In this document: positions 8,719 through 17,493 of the stretch, piece after piece
How positions within the stretch are numbered: position 1 is the first letter of the stretch
Layout of the letters: the number at the start of each line of letters is the position of its first letter
Assembly (NCBI RefSeq): GCF_009768975.1
Contig: NZ_CP035733.1
Location: 868,001 to 932,000, forward strand
Source of the DNA: Sphingorhabdus lacus
Lineage (GTDB): Bacteria; Pseudomonadota; Alphaproteobacteria; Sphingomonadales; Sphingomonadaceae
Direction of reading: 5' to 3'
Length of the DNA: 64,000 bases
Notes under the pieces: model-generated
Told to the model about the DNA's origin: nothing
Databases searched by the model: none
What the model saw: only the letters and a program-made list of their open reading frames with translations
Program-made: the position numbers and the translations under genes

Positions 8719-9927
8719 ATGAGCAAGGTGTTGGTAATTGGCGCAGGCGGCGTTGGTTCGGTAGCGGTCCACAAGATGGCAATGAACCCCGAAATTTTCA
8801 GCCATATCAGCCTTGCGAGCCGCACCAAATCGAAGTGCGATGCAATTGCGGATTCGGTAAAGACCCGCACCGGTGTTGTCATCGATACCTATGGATTGGA
8901 TGCGGATGACATCGCGGCAACCACCGCGCTGCTGAACAATATCAAGCCTGCCTTGGTAGTGAACCTCGCCCTGCCGTATCAGGATCTCAACATCATGGAG
9001 GCCTGCCTTGCGGCTGGTGTGCATTATATGGACACCGCCAATTACGAACCTTTGGATGTCGCCAAGTTCGAATATCATTGGCAATGGGCCTATCAGGACC
9101 GCTTCAAAGACGCAGGCCTGACCGCGCTGCTCGGGTCCGGTTTCGACCCTGGGGTGACCAGCGTGTTCACCACCTATCTGAAAAAGCATCATTTCGACCG
9201 GATCGACACGCTCGACATTTTGGATTGCAATGGCGGTGATCACGGCCAGGCCTTTGCCACCAATTTCAATCCGGAAATCAACATCCGCGAAGTAACGGCG
9301 GTTGCGCGGCACTGGGAAAATGGTGAGTGGGTCGAAACCCCGCCCATGGCCGTAAAGCAGAGCTTTGATTTCGAGGCGGTCGGCCCCAAAAACATGTACC
9401 TCATGTATCATGAGGAAATCGAAAGCCTCAAAACCCATTTGCCCGAAATCAAGCGCATCCGGTTCTGGATGACCTTCGGCGATGCTTACATCACACATCT
9501 CAATGTGCTTCAGGCCGTGGGTATGACGCGGATTGACCCCGTGATGTATGAAGGCAAGGAAATCATTCCGTTGCAGTTTTTGAAGGCAGTTTTGCCTGAG
9601 CCTGCCAGCCTTGGTCCAACGACCAAAGGCAAGACCAATATCGGTTGCATTGCGACCGGCCTTGGCAAGGATGGCCAGGAAAAGACGCTCTACATCTACA
9701 ATATCTGCGACCATGAAGACGCCTATGCCGAGACCGGCAACCAGGCCGTCAGCTATACGACAGGCGTCCCCGCCATGATTGGCGCAGCGATGCTGGTGAC
9801 TGGTAAATGGTCAGGCGCGGGTGTCTGGAACATGGAACAGTTCGATCCCGATCCCTTCATGGACATGCTGAACGCTCATGGCTTGCCTTGGCAGGTGAAG
9901 GAACTCGACGGACCTTTGCAGTTCTAA
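8719..9927 (+). CDS. Carboxynorspermidine/carboxyspermidine dehydrogenase (saccharopine dehydrogenase family)
   Basis: 402 residues. The N-terminal Rossmann fold begins KVLVIGAGGVGSVAVHKM (residues 3-20), and the middle has the saccharopine-dehydrogenase-like substrate domain with GSGFDPGVTSVF. The family joins putrescine (or diaminopropane) to L-aspartate semialdehyde with NADPH, giving carboxyspermidine (or carboxynorspermidine). The identification rests on the immediate partner: nspC starts inside the stop codon (TAATG). With the ornithine decarboxylase two genes on, this forms the alternative, S-adenosylmethionine-independent spermidine route. Confidence 0.9.
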   Translation: MSKVLVIGAGGVGSVAVHKMAMNPEIFSHISLASRTKSKCDAIADSVKTRTGVVIDTYGLDADDIAATTALLNNIKPALVVNLALPYQDLNIMEACLAAGVHYMDTANYEPLDVAKFEYHWQWAYQDRFKDAGLTALLGSGFDPGVTSVFTTYLKKHHFDRIDTLDILDCNGGDHGQAFATNFNPEINIREVTAVARHWENGEWVETPPMAVKQSFDFEAVGPKNMYLMYHEEIESLKTHLPEIKRIRFWMTFGDAYITHLNVLQAVGMTRIDPVMYEGKEIIPLQFLKAVLPEPASLGPTTKGKTNIGCIATGLGKDGQEKTLYIYNICDHEDAYAETGNQAVSYTTGVPAMIGAAMLVTGKWSGAGVWNMEQFDPDPFMDMLNAHGLPWQVKELDGPLQF

Positions 9928-11081
9928 TGGAGACCAAAGCGGGCGATCCCGGTGCTTTTGCGCATTTCGACCTACATCGGGTGCCATCGCCCGCCTTTGT
10001 CGTGGACGAAATGGCGATCCGGCGGAATCTTGCTATTCTGGCCGATGTGAAGGCGCGATCGGGAGCCAAGATTTTGGCTGCCATGAAGGCGTTCTCCATG
10101 TGGGAACTCGCCCCGGTGATCGCCGAATATCTCGACGGTGTCTGTACGAGCGGCCTATGGGAAGCGCGTTTGGCGAGTGAGAAATATCGCGGCGAAATTG
10201 CGACCTATTGCGCGGGCTATAAAGAAGCCGACATGGCGGAGATTGTCGACATCTCGGACCATGTGATCTTCAACAGTCCGAACCAGCACCGCCGCTTTGC
10301 CTCTTTCCTGAACGACAGCACCGATGTCGGTTTGCGAATCAACCCCGAACATGCCGAGGGCGAGGTCGCCAAATATGACCCTTGCTCTCCTGGCTCACGC
10401 CTCGGTTTTCCTGTCAGTCAGTTGAACGCGGAACATCTCCAAGGCGTGTCCGGCCTGCATTTTCACACGCTGTGCGAACAGGATTTTACTCCACTCAAAC
10501 GGACATGGGATGCCCTGAAGCCGAAGATCGCGCCCTATTTCAGCCAGATCAAATGGCTTAATTTCGGCGGCGGCCACCACATCACCCGTGCGGATTATCA
10601 GCGCGAGGAATTGATCACTTTCCTACAATCGGTTCGGGCCGAAACCGGCCTCGACATTTATTTGGAGCCTGGTGAAGCAATTGCCCTAGATGCAGGGATA
10701 TTGGTCGGCGAACTGCTCGACGTGTTTGAAAATGGTATAGGCGTCGGGATTACGGACATCAGCGCCACATGCCACATGCCCGATGTCATCGAAGCGCCCT
10801 ATCGCCCGGCGATGCTTGGCGAACGGGATGACGGCCCTGCGATCCGCCTTGGCGGCCCGTCCTGTTTGGCAGGCGATATCATCGGCGATTACCGTCTGCC
10901 CGTATCTGCTGAACCCGGAGCACGGTTCGCCTTCCTTGATCAGGCGCATTATTCCATGGTGAAGACAAACACCTTCAATGGCGTACCTTTGCCCTCCATC
11001 TGGCTCTGGAACAGCGCGACAGACGAGCTGAAATGCGTCAAGCAATTCGATTGGACCGAGTTCCGGGACCGGCTCAGCTAA
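9927..11081 (+). CDS. nspC: Carboxynorspermidine/carboxyspermidine decarboxylase
   Basis: 384 residues from the ATG at 9927, which shares one base with the upstream TAA; the open frame extends further upstream inside the previous gene but the first conserved residues (HFDLHRVPSPAFVVDE) fit this start. It is a PLP alanine-racemase-fold decarboxylase: Lys54 in AAMKAFSMWE binds PLP, LNFGGGHHITR binds the phosphate, and LEPGEAIALDAG and DISATCHMPDV form the rest of the active site. It decarboxylates carboxyspermidine to spermidine. It is coupled to the dehydrogenase gene before it and is followed by ornithine decarboxylase after a 128-bp leader. Confidence 0.93.
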   Translation: METKAGDPGAFAHFDLHRVPSPAFVVDEMAIRRNLAILADVKARSGAKILAAMKAFSMWELAPVIAEYLDGVCTSGLWEARLASEKYRGEIATYCAGYKEADMAEIVDISDHVIFNSPNQHRRFASFLNDSTDVGLRINPEHAEGEVAKYDPCSPGSRLGFPVSQLNAEHLQGVSGLHFHTLCEQDFTPLKRTWDALKPKIAPYFSQIKWLNFGGGHHITRADYQREELITFLQSVRAETGLDIYLEPGEAIALDAGILVGELLDVFENGIGVGITDISATCHMPDVIEAPYRPAMLGERDDGPAIRLGGPSCLAGDIIGDYRLPVSAEPGARFAFLDQAHYSMVKTNTFNGVPLPSIWLWNSATDELKCVKQFDWTEFRDRLS

Positions 11082-11098
11082 AAAACTACACGAATCGC

Positions 11099-11126
11099 TT
11101 TACAACCCCCCCTGTTTTTCATAATG
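11099..11126 (+). promoter_or_regulatory. Candidate promoter for ornithine decarboxylase
   Basis: TTTACA at 11099-11104 and ATAATG at 11121-11126 are 16 bases apart. The spacer contains a run of seven C. If used, transcription would begin near 11133 and give a leader of about 77 nt before the TTG start. Confidence 0.35.
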
Positions 11127-11132
11127 CGCTCA

Positions 11133-11209
11133 TCCGCTGCCCCAGGGGGACTTCCAATAACCGCAAGGCAGCCTTGTTGTTTCCGTTTATTTTTTGGGGG
11201 TCCCTTGAG
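11133..11209 (+). promoter_or_regulatory. Structured leader of ornithine decarboxylase, possible polyamine-responsive element
   Basis: GCTGCC (11136-11141) can pair with GGCAGC (11167-11172). CCCC at 11140-11143 can instead pair with GGGG in the purine run 11196-11200, the only Shine-Dalgarno-like sequence before the TTG start. The two pairings exclude each other because they share bases 11140-11141. Such leaders are known upstream of alphaproteobacterial ornithine decarboxylase genes (the speF leader), but I cannot test membership of that family here. Confidence 0.4.
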
Positions 11210-12415
11210 TTGTACGAGAACACTGACGCACTTGCTGTAGTCCGCGCGCTTCGCCCGGACGAACCAATCACGCTCCTTCGCCCGCACGCTGCAACGCGCG
11301 CTGCCCGTTTCTTCGTTGAGAAGTTTCAGGGGAAGTCGCTCTATGCGGTAAAGGCCAATCCCTCACCTGCGCTCCTTGAGTTGCTGTGGAATGCCGGCAT
11401 CACCCATTTTGATGTCGCATCGCTGGGCGAAGTCCGCTTGGTGAACAAATTCCTGCCCGACGCTAAACTCTGCTTCATGCATCCCGTGAAGTCGGAGCGT
11501 GCCATTGCGCAGGCGTACCACAACCATGGCGTGCGGACATTCAGCCTCGACAGCCATGACGAGCTCGAAAAGATCGTTCGGGCCACCAATGGCGCAACAG
11601 ACCTGGAATTGTGCGTTCGTATCCGCGTTTCGTCCGAACATGCCAAGCTGAGTCTTGCTTCCAAATTTGGCGCTGATCCGTCGGAAGTCGCTGACCTGCT
11701 TGTCGCAACCCGTCAGGTTGCGGATGCGCTCGGCATTTGCTTCCACGTTGGTAGCCAAGCCATGACCCCCGCGGCTTTTTCCGAGGCGATGGAGCACGTG
11801 CGCGCGGCAATTGTGCAGGCATCCGTAACGGTCGATATCGTCGACGTAGGGGGCGGGTTCCCCTCCGTGTATCCGGGCATGGAGCCTCCCCCGCTCGAAT
11901 CCTATTTTGACGTCATCCACGACGCATTCGAAGATCTTCCCATCAGCTATTCGGCTGAATTATGGTGTGAACCGGGTCGGGCTTTGTGCGCTGAATATGC
12001 TTCACTGTTGGTGCGCGTGGAAAAGCGTCGCGGAAGTGAGCTTTACATCAATGACGGTGCATATGGCTCGCTGTTTGACGCCGCCCATGTTGGCTGGCGC
12101 TTCCCTGTCCAATTGCAGCGTTCGGATACCTCGATCGGTACGCAGATGGCAGAGTTCAGCTTCTATGGCCCCACATGCGACGACATGGACCATATGGCAG
12201 GACCTTTCGTCCTCCCTGATGACATTCAGGCGGGCGACTATATCGAAGTCGGCATGCTGGGTGCTTATGGTTGTGCCATGCGTACAGAATTCAACGGCTT
12301 TGGAGAAACCGAAACCGTGGTGGTAGAAGATGAGCCTATGGCAACTCTTTATTCCAGGTCGGCTGCCAATGATGTCGGCCTTACAAACCGCCAAGCTCGG
12401 GCCTCCAAAAAATAG
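11210..12415 (+). CDS. Ornithine decarboxylase (type III PLP decarboxylase)
   Basis: 401 residues from a TTG at 11210 (MYENTDALAVVRALRP). Upstream in-frame codons overlap nspC and have no homologous character, and GGGGG lies 9 bases before this TTG. Lys48 in YAVKANPSP binds PLP, SHDELEKI and HVGSQ follow, DVGGGFPSVYPG is the phosphate loop, WCEPGRALCAEYA the EPGR motif, and YGPTCDDMD holds the catalytic cysteine. It makes putrescine from ornithine, perhaps also cadaverine from lysine. It supplies the dehydrogenase/nspC pair upstream. Confidence 0.9.
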   Translation: MYENTDALAVVRALRPDEPITLLRPHAATRAARFFVEKFQGKSLYAVKANPSPALLELLWNAGITHFDVASLGEVRLVNKFLPDAKLCFMHPVKSERAIAQAYHNHGVRTFSLDSHDELEKIVRATNGATDLELCVRIRVSSEHAKLSLASKFGADPSEVADLLVATRQVADALGICFHVGSQAMTPAAFSEAMEHVRAAIVQASVTVDIVDVGGGFPSVYPGMEPPPLESYFDVIHDAFEDLPISYSAELWCEPGRALCAEYASLLVRVEKRRGSELYINDGAYGSLFDAAHVGWRFPVQLQRSDTSIGTQMAEFSFYGPTCDDMDHMAGPFVLPDDIQAGDYIEVGMLGAYGCAMRTEFNGFGETETVVVEDEPMATLYSRSAANDVGLTNRQARASKK

Positions 12416-12447
12416 GTTGCAATTGACAATTGAATGGCTGTGACGCA

Positions 12448-12476
12448 CCCTCCTCAATGTTCGTAATTGAGGAGGG
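12448..12476 (+). promoter_or_regulatory. Perfect hairpin that buries the Shine-Dalgarno of the first MAPEG gene
   Basis: Bases 12448-12458 and 12466-12476 form an 11-bp perfect stem with a 7-base loop. The 3' arm contains GGAGGG (12471-12476), which is the Shine-Dalgarno for the ATG at 12483 (six bases between). No T-run follows, so it is a poor intrinsic terminator for the gene before it. In an mRNA it would hide the ribosome-binding site. Confidence 0.65.
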
Positions 12477-12482
12477 AAATCT

Positions 12483-12908
12483 ATGGACATGTCAATATTA
12501 ACACCGGCTGCGGTGTTGGTTCTATGGTCGTTGATCATGTTGTTCTGGCTGGCCTATGCGCGATTCAGCGCGGCCGCAAAGCTCGGCAATTCAGAGCCTG
12601 TGGCACCAGGGCTCCGCGGTCAGGATATTGACCCCAAGCTTCCCCCGTCGGCCGCATGGAAGTCGCATAACTATGCACATTTGATGGAACAGCCGACAAT
12701 ATTCTATCCGACTGTTTTCATCCTGTTTTTGACGGGCACTGCCACGCCGGTCACCGTCATCATGGCATGGGCTTATGTGATCTTACGCATCATCCATTCC
12801 GTCTATCAATCGACGGTAAACAAGGTGATGGTCCGTTTTGCGATCTTTTTAGCATCAACATTGTGCCTGCTGTTTCTGGCGGTGCACGCTGTACTCGCAA
12901 CCATTTAG
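12483..12908 (+). CDS. MAPEG family membrane protein (first copy)
   Basis: 141 residues with four hydrophobic segments (about 6-27, 72-92, 95-112, 116-138). The loop after segment 1 and the motif WKSHNYAHLMEQPTIFYPTVF match the MAPEG superfamily (membrane-associated proteins in eicosanoid and glutathione metabolism), where N..HL.EQP..FY is conserved. Bacterial members are mostly uncharacterised glutathione-transferase-like membrane proteins. A second, similar gene follows after 12 bp. The Shine-Dalgarno is locked in a perfect hairpin. No function can be given beyond family. Confidence 0.8.
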   Translation: MDMSILTPAAVLVLWSLIMLFWLAYARFSAAAKLGNSEPVAPGLRGQDIDPKLPPSAAWKSHNYAHLMEQPTIFYPTVFILFLTGTATPVTVIMAWAYVILRIIHSVYQSTVNKVMVRFAIFLASTLCLLFLAVHAVLATI

Positions 12909-12920
12909 GGGGGGGAAACA

Positions 12921-13364
12921 ATGACAAGTGCAATTTTAGAACCAGTGGTCGCGCTGGCCGTATGGACAATGATTGTCTGGATATGGATGTACGCAACGCG
13001 AATCCCTGCCATGAACCGCGCAGGTATCGACGGCGTGAACATGGTCGGGTCTACAGGTGGCGGCCTTCGAAGCGATTTGACCGCAAAGGGCGAGGTCAAG
13101 GCATCTTGGGTGGCCGATAACTACAACCATCTTCATGAGGCTCCCACAGTCTTTTACGCGATATCTATTGTCCTTGCGTTCATAGGACAGGGTGACGGCC
13201 TGAACGCAACCATCGCCTGGGCTTATGTCGGCTTACGCGTTGCGCACAGCTTGGTGCAGATATTGGTCAACCGCGTTGTCGTGCGGTTCCTGCTATTTGT
13301 GTTGTCTACTTTGGCGCTGATGATGCTGGTGACACATGCCGCGATGGCAGTCTTGCTGCATTAA
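12921..13364 (+). CDS. MAPEG family membrane protein (second copy)
   Basis: 147 residues, paralogue of the preceding gene: four hydrophobic segments and WVADNYNHLHEAPTVFYAIS in the same place as the EQP motif of copy one, with EAP replacing EQP. The two share the WAYV.LR..HS.vQ..vN.v.vRF segment, so they look like an old tandem duplication. A run of G (GGGGGGG) sits just upstream of the ATG as an unusually G-rich Shine-Dalgarno. It is tail-to-tail with the RNA methyltransferase gene, one base apart. Confidence 0.8.
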   Translation: MTSAILEPVVALAVWTMIVWIWMYATRIPAMNRAGIDGVNMVGSTGGGLRSDLTAKGEVKASWVADNYNHLHEAPTVFYAISIVLAFIGQGDGLNATIAWAYVGLRVAHSLVQILVNRVVVRFLLFVLSTLALMMLVTHAAMAVLLH

Positions 13365-13365
13365 G

Positions 13366-14571
13366 TCAGGCTGACCGGCTGAAATGGCCAACAAGCTCGA
13401 TATGGGTTGACCAGCGGAATTGTCCCACGGGCCAAATCCGCTGCAATCCATATCCGGCAGACACCAAGGTTTTGGCGTCGCGTGCAAAGCTCGCAGGATT
13501 GCAGCTTACATAAGCTATGTCGGGAACCTTTGAGGCCGCTAATTGGGCAACCTGCTCTTTGGCACCCGCACGCGGAGGATCGAGGATTACAGCCTCGAAT
13601 TTGTTCAACTCCTCATTGCTCAACGGTCTCCGGAACAGATCGCGGTGTTCGGCAAACACCGATCTACCCGCCCGACCCGCAGCTGCTTTCAAGCCCGCAA
13701 TTGCTTCACGATCAGCTTCGCCCGCATATATTTTTCGGCGGGCATCGAATGAAAGCGCAAATGTCCCCAAGCCGGCAAACAGATCCGCGATGATGTTCTT
13801 TGCGCCGACAACGTGATGGACGGCCGCAATCAGTGTCGTTTCTCCATCCGGCGTCGCTTGCAGAAACCCATAAGGTGGATAGGCGACAGCGACGCCGCCT
13901 AAAGTAACGGTAACGGGCTCAGGTTCCCAGAAAGGCACCGGGCCATAACCTTCATCGAGCGACACACGGGCGAGACCGTTTGCCTTAGCAAATTCTGAAA
14001 GCGCCTCATGTGTATCAAGGTCATTTGCGATCCAGTTTTCGATGAGCACATCGATACCCTGGTCAACAATGGCCAACTTGATCTGGACTTGCCGCGCACG
14101 GTTCAGCCGGGGGGCAAGCAATTCCCGCAGTGGCTTGAGCAGCGCAAACAACTGCGGCGCCATGACGTCACACTGGCGCAGGTCAATGATACGATGGCTT
14201 TTTTCCGTACTGAATCCGAGCTGCAGTTGTTTTCCGGCCCATGCCGATCGCACAGCAACGCGACGCCGCGTCGAGGGCGGTGACAGATGAACCGGCATTA
14301 TTTCGCCGATATCGACTTGCTGCGTGGCAAGGGCATGCGACACCCTATCCGCAATAAATGTCCGGAGACTTTCTTCGTCGAGATGCTGCAACTGGCATCC
14401 GCCGCATAACGGAAAATGCTGGCACGGCGGCGTGGCATGATGTGGTCCATGGATCAATCCACCCATGGGATCAAGTATATCGCCCGGTGCGGCATGCGCG
14501 ACATAACGGCCATCGGCGGTCACGCCATCGCCACGTGCAGCTACTCTGATAATTTCTTCGCTAACGGTCAT
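13366..14571 (-). CDS. Class I SAM-dependent RNA methyltransferase (TrmA/RlmD-type m5U)
   Basis: 401 residues from the ATG at 14571 (MTVSEEIIRVAARGDG); a TTG 30 bases upstream is in frame but the ATG has GGGGCG in front of it. The N-terminal TRAM-like region is followed by an iron-sulfur motif, CQHFPLCGGCQLQHL, near residues 53-67. The C-terminal methyltransferase fold has DLFAGLGTFAL, and the motif with the catalytic cysteine is YVSCNPASFARD near 362. The family methylates uridine at C5 in 23S rRNA or tRNA. Which target is used is not decidable from sequence. Confidence 0.88.
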   Translation of the reverse strand: MTVSEEIIRVAARGDGVTADGRYVAHAAPGDILDPMGGLIHGPHHATPPCQHFPLCGGCQLQHLDEESLRTFIADRVSHALATQQVDIGEIMPVHLSPPSTRRRVAVRSAWAGKQLQLGFSTEKSHRIIDLRQCDVMAPQLFALLKPLRELLAPRLNRARQVQIKLAIVDQGIDVLIENWIANDLDTHEALSEFAKANGLARVSLDEGYGPVPFWEPEPVTVTLGGVAVAYPPYGFLQATPDGETTLIAAVHHVVGAKNIIADLFAGLGTFALSFDARRKIYAGEADREAIAGLKAAAGRAGRSVFAEHRDLFRRPLSNEELNKFEAVILDPPRAGAKEQVAQLAASKVPDIAYVSCNPASFARDAKTLVSAGYGLQRIWPVGQFRWSTHIELVGHFSRSA

Positions 14572-14601
14572 AGCGCCCCATGCCCGTGAAGGCGTCGGCA
14601 A

Positions 14602-15018
14602 TCAACCTGCGTCTTTATCCTGACTGGCTTCAGTTCCCTTTATCAGTGCAGGAAGCCGGTATTTGTCGTCGCCAGAGCGCACCTCGATCATCCCGCTATC
14701 CAGCAGCGTAATACGTGTCTCATCAAACCCGTCCGCAGGGGCAAGCCCCCGGCCATCGGTCAAAATATCAAAACGGCGGAAGCCACCGTCCGGATGACGG
14801 ATAACGAGTATCTTACCTTCATCGCTCACGATCTGCTCGGTCGTGCAAACACGCTCGAAAGAATCGGAACCTGCAAGGGCGCATTCGACTTTGCCGGCTT
14901 GGGCGGCCTGCTCGGCGGCCTCGCGTTCAGCCTGACTAAGGTCATCGCCGCCGTTACAGGCGGCGAGTGTAAGGGCCACGGCCAGGAATAGTGCCGACTT
15001 AAATGTCTGCATAAACAT
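14602..15018 (-). CDS. Small predicted lipoprotein
   Basis: 138 residues. A short signal peptide ends in the lipobox LTLAAC, so Cys20 should be lipidated and the protein exported, probably to the periplasmic face of a membrane. After the cysteine come a short acidic/alanine helix and a compact domain with [13 protein letters not shown] and [16 protein letters not shown]. The start overlaps the end of ilvD by 20 bases, and the stop is 30 bases before the methyltransferase ATG, so it is part of this minus-strand run. Only orthologues of unknown function come to mind. Confidence 0.75.
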   Translation of the reverse strand: MFMQTFKSALFLAVALTLAACNGGDDLSQAEREAAEQAAQAGKVECALAGSDSFERVCTTEQIVSDEGKILVIRHPDGGFRRFDILTDGRGLAPADGFDETRITLLDSGMIEVRSGDDKYRLPALIKGTEASQDKDAG

Positions 15019-16720
15019 GGGTCTCTGCGCTGCCGCCCGGATGTGTCACGGCACCCTGATATGCAGGGCCAACATTCTGGGCATAGCGCCACAAAGCGCC
15101 GGATGCGTAGTCTGTTGACCGTGGCTTCCAGTTTTTGCGGCGCTCTTCGAGGATTTCTGGCGCTACGTTCAGATCAATGACACCCAAATCTGCGTCGATC
15201 ACGATTTCATCGCCATCTTCAATAAGGGCAATGGGACCACAGTCGGCAGCTTCAGGCCCAACATGGCCGATGCAGAAACCACGGGTAGCCCCTGAGAAAC
15301 GTCCATCTGTAATCAGGGCAACTTTTTCACCCATGCCCTGCCCGTAGAGCGCAGCCGTCGTCGACAGCATCTCGCGCATGCCGGGACCGCCCTTTGGTCC
15401 TTCGTAGCGGATCACGATGACGGAGCCTTCACGTATCTGGCGCGCTTCCACGGCTGCGAAGCAATCTTCCTCGCAATCGAAAACCTGCGCAGGCCCGGTG
15501 AATTTAAGGCGCTCCATCCCTGCGACCTTCACAATCGCACCTTCAGGTGCCAGCGATCCACGCAGACCTACAACCCCGCCGGTTGGCGTGATAGGAGCAT
15601 TGGCGGGGTAGATCACCTTCTGGCTCGGGTTCCATGTAATCTCGGCGATATTTTCGCCAAGCGTCTTGCCGGTCACCGTCATGCATTCGCCGTGCAGCAA
15701 CCCTTCATCGAGCAGCGATTTCATCAGCATATACACGCCGCCTGCATCATACATATCACGCGCTACAAACTGGCCGCCCGGTTGCAGGTCGGCCATATAA
15801 GGTGTGGTCTTGAAAATCTCGGCGACGTCAAACAGGTCAAACGAAATACCAGCCTCATGCGCCATAGCGGGCAGATGAAGAGCACCATTTGTCGAACCGC
15901 CCGTCGCCGCAACAATGCGCGCCGCGTTTACGAACGCTTCACGTGTGCAGATATCGCGCGGCCGGATATTTTTGGCGAGCAAGTCCATAACCTGCACGCC
16001 AGCGGCATGGGCAATTTGGTCGCGGGTTGAGTAAGGTGCGGGGGCCATGTTGCTATTGGGCAAAGAAAGGCCAATCGCCTCCCCTACGCATGCCATTGTG
16101 TTGGCCGTATACTGCCCTCCACATGCGCCATGCCCTGGGCAAGCAACACGCTCCAGTTCCTCGACCTCGGATAAGGGACAAGCACCGGCTGCATATTTTC
16201 CGACGACCTCAAAAACGTCTTTTACTGTGACGTCCTTGTCCCGGTAGCGCCCGGGAAGGATGGAGCCGCCATAGACAAAGATGGATGGCACATTCAGCCG
16301 CAACATGGCCATCATCATGCCGGGAAGCGATTTGTCGCAGCCTGCAAAACCCACCAGCGCGTCGTAGCAATGACCGCGAACGGAAAGCTCGACCGAATCC
16401 GCGATGACTTCGCGGCTGATCAAGGACGACTTCATACCCTGATGGCCCATCGCAATGCCGTCGGTGACGGTGATCGTGTTAAACCGGCGGGGCATACCCC
16501 CGCCCTGCTCGACACCCTTGCGGGCGATATCCGCCTGCGCATCAAGTGTTGTGTTGCATGGCGCACTATCATTGCCTGCAGAAACGACGCCAACGAACGG
16601 ACGCGCGATTTCCTCCGCGGTCAGACCCATGGCATAATAATAGCTGCGGTGCGGCGCGCGCTCGGGCCCTACCGAGACATGACGGCTGGGCAATTTCGAT
16701 TTGTCAAATTGATGCGGCAT
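14999..16720 (-). CDS. ilvD: Dihydroxy-acid dehydratase
   Basis: 573 residues from the ATG at 16720 ([15 protein letters not shown]), with AGGAG seven bases ahead; the open frame runs 25 codons further but without family similarity. It dehydrates 2,3-dihydroxy-isovalerate and -methylvalerate in valine and isoleucine synthesis. The Fe-S cluster cysteines are in [20 protein letters not shown] and [30 protein letters not shown] and the C-terminal [10 protein letters not shown] are the usual ILVD_EDD signatures. Complete and ordinary. Confidence 0.96.
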   Translation of the reverse strand: MPHQFDKSKLPSRHVSVGPERAPHRSYYYAMGLTAEEIARPFVGVVSAGNDSAPCNTTLDAQADIARKGVEQGGGMPRRFNTITVTDGIAMGHQGMKSSLISREVIADSVELSVRGHCYDALVGFAGCDKSLPGMMMAMLRLNVPSIFVYGGSILPGRYRDKDVTVKDVFEVVGKYAAGACPLSEVEELERVACPGHGACGGQYTANTMACVGEAIGLSLPNSNMAPAPYSTRDQIAHAAGVQVMDLLAKNIRPRDICTREAFVNAARIVAATGGSTNGALHLPAMAHEAGISFDLFDVAEIFKTTPYMADLQPGGQFVARDMYDAGGVYMLMKSLLDEGLLHGECMTVTGKTLGENIAEITWNPSQKVIYPANAPITPTGGVVGLRGSLAPEGAIVKVAGMERLKFTGPAQVFDCEEDCFAAVEARQIREGSVIVIRYEGPKGGPGMREMLSTTAALYGQGMGEKVALITDGRFSGATRGFCIGHVGPEAADCGPIALIEDGDEIVIDADLGVIDLNVAPEILEERRKNWKPRSTDYASGALWRYAQNVGPAYQGAVTHPGGSAETHVYADI

Positions 16721-16746
16721 TTTGAACTCCTGATACAGGCGCGCCT

Positions 16747-17493
16747 CTATGGCTTTTGCAGCCCCAAGCCAAGCTTTTCTGAAACATAATGGCACATTTC
16801 GATCAGAACGCGTGCGAATCTTTCCTGCCCTGATGGATGGTTCACCTCGTTCTGGCGTAGTTCGATACCGATATAGGGTATGCCATTGGCTTCCGCATGC
16901 CGGTTCATCGTCGCATTCAAAACCTTGCCAGAATAGGGCAATTGATCACCGACGCAGATGCCGGCCGCTTCCAGAAATGCGATCGCATGTTTGGAGGGTA
17001 GTTCAGTTTCATTATACAATACCCCGACCTCCCACGGACGGAGTTCCTCAGGACGACTAGCCAACGACGGCGTAAAGCTGTGTAGCGACAATATCAGCGC
17101 CGGACGCTGTTCCTGTAAAATTGATGATAGTCGGTCATGATAAGGCGTAAAATGCCGCCAAATCCGCTCGTCTCTCTTCTCGGGCGACAAATCATTTCCT
17201 GGAATGACAAGGCCATCGCTTTGCGCAGGTACAACATCGGTATCAGTGGGATACCGGTTAAGGTCCGTGACCAAGCGCGATACATTCCCCAGAAATGCGG
17301 CGCACGGGTAATGGGAAACGATGAGCTCTGCCACTTCGGCAACGCCGATGTCCCAGGCGATATGTCGTCTTAGCTCCGGCGCCGCGATTCCGAGATCGAC
17401 GTCGTGCGGAACATGATTGGACGCGTGGTCCCCGATAATTAGAAGACGGTTTCGTTCGGGTTGACCCAATATCCGAAAAGGCAGTTCGCTCAT
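16747..17493 (-). CDS. N-formylglutamate amidohydrolase family protein
   Basis: 248 residues from the ATG at 17493, which overlaps the ispE stop as ATGA. Motifs are DHASNHVP near 23-30 with the metal histidines, [21 protein letters not shown] and [10 protein letters not shown]. The family hydrolyses N-formyl-L-glutamate to formate and glutamate in histidine degradation; no other hut gene is nearby, so the true substrate is open. It lies between ispE and ilvD in a tight minus-strand run. Confidence 0.85.
   Translation of the reverse strand: MSELPFRILGQPERNRLLIIGDHASNHVPHDVDLGIAAPELRRHIAWDIGVAEVAELIVSHYPCAAFLGNVSRLVTDLNRYPTDTDVVPAQSDGLVIPGNDLSPEKRDERIWRHFTPYHDRLSSILQEQRPALILSLHSFTPSLASRPEELRPWEVGVLYNETELPSKHAIAFLEAAGICVGDQLPYSGKVLNATMNRHAEANGIPYIGIELRQNEVNHPSGQERFARVLIEMCHYVSEKLGLGLQKP

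Noticed and set aside
8662-9714. 350-codon open frame opposite the carboxynorspermidine dehydrogenase
   Set aside because: It is a mirror of the coding strand, with no recognisable domain and a high share of H, R and G typical of antisense frames in this genome.
11033-11209. Longer N-terminus for ornithine decarboxylase
   Set aside because: The extension overlaps nspC and is not protein-like; the TTG at 11210 has GGGGG ahead and fits the family start.
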